A DNA stretch of 64,000 nt. Source: Elmis aenea. Its lineage: Eukaryota; Arthropoda; Insecta; Coleoptera; Elmidae. Both the position numbers and the translations under genes were made by a program. The notes beneath the pieces are model-generated. The model searched no databases. It had not been told where the DNA came from and saw only the letters and a program-made list of their open reading frames with translations. The stretch lies in assembly GCA_947652605.1 (NCBI GenBank), contig OX393576.1, forward strand, positions 60,054,966 through 60,118,965, in the 5' to 3' direction. This document shows, piece after piece, positions 57,963-64,000 of this stretch; position 1 is the first letter of the stretch; each line of letters begins with the position of its first letter.

Positions 57963-58803
57963 GTCTATAGTAGGGTTTCTTCCCCGGGATCCCGGTCCAT
58001 TTTAAGCTATTTTGTATTGCCCGGGAAATGCTTTTTGTCCCGGGAATTCCCGGGATTTAAAAAAAGTGTTGTTTTCGTTTATTTTGTGCTAAGATCTTTG
58101 TAATACTATCATAACTTATCAGAATTTTATGCTTAAAATGTCTTTACTAATAGTAAATTATGGAAAAACTTCAAAATAATTTTTCTCGTTTAGTATGGCG
58201 CAAAGAAGCCCGGTCTCCATTACAAAGTTAATATCTTCAAAATACTTTTACAGTTTTATTTTTGTGTACGCTGATAATTCAAAGCAAAATAGCTTGTAAA
58301 TGAAATTTTATTGATAATAACGATGTTTCTTTGCTGCTAGATGCTCTCAAGACAATTTATTTCACCTACATCAATAAAGACTTAGAGAGCATTTCATTTA
58401 GCAGGACTTTTTGTTAATAAATTAAGAAAAAGACTAATTGACTGAAACACAATCACCTTTGTTTTCTTAAATCATATTACAAAAATTCATTGTAAAAATT
58501 ATATTATTGTATTCATAAATATGAAATTGCAATAGAAAGGTTATAATTCCGAAATGTATGTTTCTCTCACCAATATTATTGAATTATTTGTAATATTCAT
58601 GGAGCAAAATGTATTACATATATGACTTGGAGTTGTTTTTAAGTAATAAACCGCTCCCTTAATTTTTTGGGTTATTTATTTAAAAATATTGATGTAATTT
58701 ATTACATCCCGGGATCCCGGGAAATCCCGGGACAAAGGCCGATTTTTTCCCGGAATTCCGGGACAAGCAAAATGGTCAAATATGAGAAACCCTAGCTCTA
58801 TAG
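57963..58803. mobile_element. hAT-like TIR element rich in CCCGGG, near-perfect 8-bp TSD
   Basis: The element runs from TAGGGTTTCT (57971) to AGAAACCCTAG (ending 58795). Both ends carry clusters of TCCCGGGATCCCGG-type palindromes (57982-58060 and 58706-58765). The flanks GTCTATAG (57963..57970) and CTCTATAG (58796..58803) differ by one base, as in an 8-bp duplication. Between the ends is AT-rich filler without a recognisable transposase. hAT is the best guess from the duplication length. Confidence 0.7.
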
Positions 58804-59149
58804 GTAACCGTCGAAATCTGGAATTGGAAAATTTTCCCGATCGCAATACTTTCTTCATACTACGTATGGCGAAAGTAAAAAGGGGGTGTCCAGAACTCAG
58901 CTGCATGCGAATAGAGTCATGATTTAGGTGCAATGGATTGATGACAAACTATACCTACAGATAATCAAAAAAATGTTGAGTAAAAAATGTTTTTTTTATC
59001 AAATATCTTTCTAATTATGTAATAAAAACCGGAAGGTTTCATTTAAGTTTTTATAGTTATTTCCGGATTTGGTCACTTCCTGTTTAATCACGAAAATCGC
59101 CATAGCGTCGGTCAATTTTGCATATGCATTTTTGTGATGAAATTTTTTT
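58804..59149. other. Spacer before the mariner-like pseudogene
   Basis: The first 80 bases continue the interrupted repeat. The ACGTATGGCGAAAGTAAAAA and GGGGGTGTCCAGAAC part may be the 5' portion of another element. No gene. Confidence 0.4.
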
Positions 59150-59890
59150 CCCTCCTTGTAGATGGATTTCCGTACAAGACACAGGTTGGACAACGCTTGG
59201 CAGAGCCAAATATGCCAGGATTATTTTTGGCCATGTTGTTCGAGGATCCAGATTACTTGAGTAACGTGTGGTTCTCCGACGAAAGTCACATTAACTTGGA
59301 CAGCCACATTAATCGCCAGACAACTCGCTTCCTTGGTTTTGAGTGGCCAGATGTTATCGTCCAGGAACCGCTAAATAGTGCACGTGTTTATTAGACCCCT
59401 ATTTCATTGAGGATGCGAAAGGCTCTTACTGTCACCCAAGAACGCTACAGGGGCATGTGATCAAACCATTTCTTCAGGATTTAGGAAGGTTCTGTCGTGC
59501 GTGGCCAACATGAATAGGCAGTGGTGTCAAGAGGACGGAGCAACCAGTTATACCGCTCAAGAATCTCTAGCCCATGCTGCGGCAAAACTTTCCAGGACGA
59601 ATCATTTCACGTGGTGCTGACTTCCTATACCCATCCCATTCTTCCGATCCTACATCACCTGATGCCTACTTGTGAAGAATGTTAAAGGAGACTGTGTTCA
59701 ACTGTGAAGATCCGCCAAGAACTGTGCCTGCATTACGTGAGCAAATCGCTTCCTTTTGCAGGAGTCTGCAGCAACCTTTGTTCCGGGATATGTTTGAGAA
59801 TTTATGTGAACGATATGAACACTGTCCACAGCGAGGCGGTGCACACTTCGAACACTTACATTACGCATACCGTGGTAAATCAACACGCTA
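59150..59890 (+). pseudogene. Tc1/mariner-like DDE transposase pseudogene
   Basis: The C-terminal two thirds of a Tc1/mariner-type transposase is readable on the plus strand in pieces. 59134..59394 is open and holds FEDPDYLSNVWFSDESHINL, with the first catalytic Asp in SDE, then RQTTRFLGFEWPDV and EPLNSARV. After a frame change near 59390 come GPYFIEDAKGS and RYRGM. Around 59515 WCQEDGATSYTAQESLA carries the second catalytic Asp region. Around 59640 SSDPTSPDAYL, followed by RMLKETVFNC, carries the third. The end is open again at 59679..59891 (REQIASFCRSL, MFENLCERYEHC, GGAHFEH). At least three frame changes plus a stop replacing Trp after DAYL make it inactive. The N-terminal DNA-binding part and the TIRs are not visible. 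Confidence 0.85.
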
Positions 59891-59894
59891 ATAG

Positions 59895-60560
59895 TGTTTA
59901 AGTTAGTTTCTTTTAATAGAAATAAACTCAGAGATGATAATTCCGTTATATTATTCGTCTTTTTATTTCAATACTGTATATTTTGGCACATACTGTTTTT
60001 GCAATAATGGGACACTATCCTATCATTTCTGTGTTTGTCTCTCCATTCCATTTGTTAAGAGTAAGAAACTAAATGCACAGAATGTTTTTCTATCCTTCTG
60101 TATTACTTTAAAGTGTGTATCTATTTAAAGCATCATGATATTATGGTAAACAGATAAATCTGCACAGGTTAAATCACTTGACCTCCATGAAAATCGAGTT
60201 TCCAAAGTCGAGCGAACCTTAAAAGCTACTTAAGGACTTTATGTGGGTGTAAACTTGCCTACCACGTACAAATTCTCTAAAAATATTATGCGGTGCGTCA
60301 AGAATGTCACCTGTTAATATGTATTCAAAACAGAATGCAAATGTGCCGAGGGCTAAAACAGAATTATAATACATTAATGGTATGTTAATGATGGTGGAGG
60401 TGCGATTTAAATAATTGGAACATTTTTTACGAACGTAGTTTAAGTCTATTATTATTTGTTTTGAGATATTTAAGGGTTCGCATTTCAGTCTTTTTAAAAA
60501 TACTTATAAAATTTAGTAACTTTGTCTACGTTTCTATAAATTAAATTTTTTGTAACTTTA
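59895..60560. other. Intergenic spacer, no gene seen
   Basis: AT-rich with short ORFs only (for example 59934..60128). Confidence 0.45.
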
Positions 60561-60932
60561 TTAGCAAATAATATTTGTAAGAATTGACCCAACCAATATT
60601 TTTGTGGTTGGGCCATAGAGGCCTACACCATTTAGATATTTATGTCATTGTAAAGGTCACTTTAATTTTAAATCTAGTTAAATGACGCTGTGTTTTAGTC
60701 TACTTTTGGGTGTATATAAAAACAAGAAATAAAACACTATTGTTTATTAGCAAATAATATTGGTGAGAATTGACTCAAACAATATTTTGTGGTTGGGCCA
60801 TAAAGAGATCTACACCATTTAGATATTTATTTCATTGTAAATATTGCTTTAATTTTAATATTAATTAAATAATGCTGTGTTTTAGAGTAGTTTTGTATGT
60901 AAACAAAAACAAGAAACAAAACACTATTGTTT
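60561..60932 (+). repeat. Diverged tandem duplication, two 186-bp copies
   Basis: TTAGCAAATAATATTTGTAA at 60561 and TTAGCAAATAATATTGGTGA at 60747 start two copies sharing TGTGGTTGGGCCATA, CTACACCATTTAGATATTTA, GCTGTGTTTTAG and AACAAAACACTATTGTTTA-like ends. Confidence 0.9.
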
Positions 60933-61710
60933 AATCTCAATATTGTATTTTTATTAATAGTAGATTTTCCTTTAATATTTCGAATTTAATTGTTAAATGA
61001 CACGGTTTTACTTATTAACTTACTTTGTGTTTATTAAGACTTCGAGAAATGTACTTAAACAATTAACTAACGCAGATGTCGCCAAAGTGGTCTATATAGA
61101 CCCCCAGGGGTCTATTTAACAAAAGTAGGGGTCAATCTGAGCCAGGGGGTCGAAGGAAAAACAATTCTTAATACGCAAATCACACATACCTAACTGCGTA
61201 TGTAAAATTTGTGAATGTTTTTATAATTGACTTAATATCAGTTTCTTTATAGAAAATAAATTAATAAACGTATTTTTATTCGGGTGAAACAAGTATTTAC
61301 GTACCAGCGCGCAGTGGCGCGAACTCTGCACTTCTGGCTGTAGTTACTTTACTTATTATTTTTACTGATTTATAATTACTTACTCCTATTATTTAATAAA
61401 TATTAAGGTATTTAAATTTCAATATTAAGATATTTTTCATAAAACTATTGTTACACAATGTAAAATTACTTTAATAAATGTTTAAAACAAGGGCGGATCC
61501 AGCCCTCCATCTTAGGGGGGGTAATTAAAACTTTCAGTGGGCCCTTGCTAATTGGCCTCCGCTGTTTTTTTTTTTCTCTCAACTTAAATCAGCAATTGTT
61601 TTGCTTCGCCCCTTAATAATTGTAATAATCAATTTTTCAAAAATGAAAAACAGGCGAATAGCTAAAAGTATACGGGAAATTTAGAATAAATATGACTATT
61701 TTTGTAATAT

Positions 61711-62372
61711 ATAAGGAGGTCCAAATGCGACTGGATTACAAAGGTATCTCGCTTAATAAATAGTCAAGATAGAGAAACGGTGAAATTACCAAAAATGTGC
61801 AGGTTTTTGGGACAAACTCAGACAAACAGTTCTCAAATATATTCTATCAATTCCGGTTTTTCTTATTATTTTTTTTTACAGCCTACTTTTTGTTTCTCAT
61901 CTTTAAAAATATTAAAAAACCTTTGTAACTTGCGTATTATTGAAAATCTATATTATGTAAATACATAAACCCTCATATATTTGGACAGCGAAAAAAAAAG
62001 GAATTTAAATAGGTCATAGCATAGCCAACTATAGCTTCCATTTAAAAAAGGTAAGTTGTGTCATAACTTTTTAGCGGCGAGCGTAATTTTTTTTTTTAGT
62101 ACTATCAAACTACGTAAAAATATCTAAAAATATTCTTCATAAAGTTTTTCGATATTTAAAACAATAAGGGAGATATGACACATTATAAATATAACAAAAA
62201 AAAACAGTTTTTCTTTAATAACTCGAAAACCGGAAACGATAGAATATTTTTTAAAACGGTTCTTAGTTTATCCTAAAAAACTACACCTTTTTGGTAATTT
62301 AACTGTTTCTCTATATTGACTATTATGCGAGATACCCATGTAATCCTCTCGAATTTGGACCACCCTGTACAG
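61711..62372. repeat. Foldback element nested in the inner hAT element
   Basis: The left end AAGGAGGTCCAAATGCGACT, then ATCTCGCTTAATAAATAGTC and AGAGAAACGGTGAAATTACC, is the inverse of the right end running through GGTAATTTAACTGTTTCTCT and GCGAGATACCCATG to GAATTTGGACCACCCTGTAC. The right arm matches the single arm at 8185..8546. The 62-codon ORF 61780..61968 lies in the left arm and is not a gene. Confidence 0.87.
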
Positions 62373-62479
62373 TTTTAATTTAGGCAATAATACATTGAAC
62401 TAAAACTAATTCTATTAAAACAAAAAGTATTTTATTTAATTATAAACGATAGTAAATATACGATCCGGCTTTTTAAAAT

Positions 62480-62960
62480 TTATATAATGAAATTAAGTTT
62501 TCTACATTTGGTTGCAAATGTATTTATTATATTGTCTATGTTGACATCTATATCTTTATGAATATAAAATAAAGACAATCCCGTTAAACGTTTTTATGTC
62601 ATATTAGATCGTAACCACCCTTTTAACTTTTTTAAAGACGAAAAACTCCTTTCTGCCAAGGCAACGCTAACAGGAAGAGTGCATAAAATTTGCAAAATGA
62701 TTTTTAAAGTGGGGTATATTTCGGCGGTACATTTTTTATACGTTTCAAAAGCACTGACAGGTACATTTTCGTTTAACTAGAATATCTTTTGCTATTCTAA
62801 CGTCCAAAAATCGATTTCAGATTTAAGGTTTAATTTCATTAGATCGTCGTTTTCAAATACTTTACTTCAATAAGTGACCATTGAATTTATAAATTCATTT
62901 ATGTCTATCTTCACTTGACTTTGTTACAAGCTAAAGCGTCAACGCAGGAAATAAAATACC
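62480..62960 (-). pseudogene. hAT transposase C-terminus (hATC domain) pseudogene
   Basis: Read on the minus strand, FENDDLMKLNLKSEIDFW and NENVPVSAFETYKKC lead into YPTLKIILQILCTLPVSVAL with AERSFSSLKKLKGWLRSNMT. After an in-frame stop comes RLTGLSLFYIHKDIDVNI, then NTFATKCRKLNFII, ending at TAA 62480..62482. This is the hATC dimerisation domain, with its typical AERSFS and LRS..RL.GL....H.DI.V order, near the C-terminus of Ac-like hAT transposases. At least two in-frame stops interrupt it (one directly after LRSNMT), and the catalytic DDE part upstream is missing, probably lost where the foldback and deletions now lie. The stops keep it out of simple ORF lists. Confidence 0.9.
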
Positions 62961-63197
62961 TATTTGTAAAACTTAATTTTTTTTAATATCTTAGTCTTAG
63001 GGGGGTAATTACCCCATTTACCCCCCCCCCTGGATCCGCCACTGGTTTAAAATCATAAAATAAATGTACAAACACAGCACCTAATAGATAGTTTTATTTT
63101 AATTAACTGAAAATTACTTTTATGGGGGTCGATGGAGATTTTGAAAAATTATATAGGGGTCGATGATCAAAAAAGTTTGGCGACCCCTGAACTAACG

Positions 63198-64000
63198 AAT
63201 TTTCAATTGGTCAAAGCGTGTGAATATACCTATTAAAATTTAAACTGTGGATTGTATACAAATAAAAAGTTTACACTACATTATAGTATGTAAATTATTT
63301 GACTTCTCAAATTTTTCCAAAAATGGACTTGCAACACTCTTATAACTTACGGTCCATATATTTAAATTATTGTTTAATGTTGTTGGTGTAGTATAACTAT
63401 ATAACTTAGCAATAATATTTCATAGATTAAAAAGTAAGTACATAATATACCTAAGCATAACATAATTTCCTTTAAGATAAATTTTAAAACACTGTAAATA
63501 ATCATTTAATAAAAAGTTTTTACAAGTATGCACAACTAAAAAATAAGCAATAAAGTCAAAACCAAGCTGTTTAGTAAAAGTATCTTAACAAATCCGAAAT
63601 AATTCTCAATGATAAGATCAGTATAAATGGTAAACATTTCCAGAACCTCATCTCGACGAAGTTTAAAGCAGGATTTGGGTTTATATTCTTACAGGATGCA
63701 GACTAGCAATAAGTAAAAAAGATAAAAGATAATGTCTACTTTTATGCAACAACATTTGCAGCTACACCAAAACAAGGTTTTGCTTGCAGGCATTTACCTT
63801 CATGAATTTAATACTTGTTACGTTTTAGAGTTTAACAAATTTATTATTACAACTTTGTATAAGTACGCATATTAGCTAATGTTCACGAATCAAAATTTAA
63901 CAGGCAAAATTTCTTGGTTAAAATAAGGAACGTTTTAAAAAATCTTTTATGCAAATTTTGGACGGAAGGTGCTCATAATCTCTCTTTCAAAGTAGAAAAT
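63198..64000. other. AT-rich intergenic sequence, no gene seen
   Basis: No element ends or reading frames recognised up to the edge of the window. Confidence 0.5.

Larger units (their letters stand above)
61480..63052 (-). mobile_element. Inner hAT element nested in the outer one
   Basis: 61488..63044 begins CAAGGGCGGATCCAGCCCTC and ends CCCCTGGATCCGCCACTG. Both ends also carry a GGGGGGGTAATTA/GGGGGGTAATTACC block. GTTTAAAA at 61480..61487 and 63045..63052 is a perfect 8-bp duplication. The interior holds a hAT transposase remnant on the minus strand and a foldback insertion. It is itself inserted in the element at 61073..63189. Confidence 0.93.
61065..63197. mobile_element. Outer hAT element with perfect 8-bp TSD
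   Basis: The element spans 61073..63189. It begins CAGATGTCGCCAAAGTGG and ends AAAAAAGTTTGGCGACCCCT plus G, diverged inverted ends of the CAGGGGTCGCCAAA class. AACTAACG at 61065..61072 and 63190..63197 is a perfect 8-bp duplication. AGACCCCCAGGGGTC and GGGGTCGA motifs recur subterminally on both sides. Its own sequence is only about 560 bp; the rest is the inner element. Confidence 0.92.

Noticed and set aside
57675..58103. 142-codon plus-strand ORF
   Set aside because: It runs from spacer through an ACAC-rich repeat into the CCCGGG-rich element end, so it spans unrelated sequences.
1..64000. tRNA and rRNA genes
   Set aside because: I scanned for GGTTCGAATCC-like T-loops and conserved rRNA motifs by eye and found none convincing; a covariance-model search would be needed to exclude decayed copies.

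Overview
This window looks like gene-poor, strongly AT-rich insect nuclear DNA. The evidence is the families of decayed transposons present (piggyBac, hAT including the ZMYM-like type, PIF/Harbinger-like, Tc1/mariner-like, a Jockey-type LINE), many long inverted-repeat foldback elements with ACAGGGTG-like ends, and one small secreted-protein gene with a metazoan core promoter. A beetle or other holometabolous insect with a large genome fits, but I cannot fix the order from sequence alone. I recognise no bacterial gene, rRNA, tRNA or CRISPR array.

Only one locus looks like a host gene: a single-exon ORF at 13536..13790 (84 residues, signal peptide, TATA box upstream, AATAAA signals downstream). 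Nearly everything else that can be named is transposon debris. In order: a foldback repeat (1.8-3.1 kb); a hAT MITE with a perfect 8-bp target-site duplication (TSD) (4.4-4.9 kb); further foldbacks (11.2-12.0, 16.3-17.4 kb); a second hAT MITE (15.7 kb); a LINE remnant on the minus strand (19.2-20.1 kb); a PIF/Harbinger-like element containing a TTAA-flanked element containing a palindrome with 303-bp arms (22.2-23.9 kb); a long-TIR element with a 9-bp TSD (24.4-25.9 kb); a Harbinger-like MITE (26.8-27.3 kb); two broken piggyBac elements (29.5-31.2 and 36.5-37.9 kb), a solo end and a 241-bp piggyBac-like MITE; and a ZMYM-type hAT pseudogene (42.0-43.2 kb).

The outstanding object is a satellite array at about 44.76-56.53 kb. 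A 196-bp monomer (one variant is 193 bp) forms six blocks separated by a 366-bp non-homologous spacer. Distances between successive spacers are 1465, 1465, 1854, 3027 and 1854 bp, which differ by exact sums of 196 and 193, as expected for a higher-order repeat evolving by unequal exchange. At the right edge the spacer runs on into a longer, transposase-like fragment, and degenerate copies of spacer and monomer follow. This suggests the satellite was seeded by a local transposon.

Right of the array lie a CCCGGG-rich hAT-like element (58.0-58.8 kb), a Tc1/mariner-like transposase pseudogene (59.15-59.89 kb), a decayed 186-bp tandem duplication (60.6-60.9 kb) and a threefold nest at 61.07-63.20 kb: a hAT element holding a second hAT element, which holds a foldback element. 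The two hAT elements have perfect 8-bp TSDs, and the inner one keeps a recognisable hATC dimerisation domain.

The genes do not form a pathway. The window is a record of transposon insertion, decay and satellite expansion around one small secreted-protein gene.
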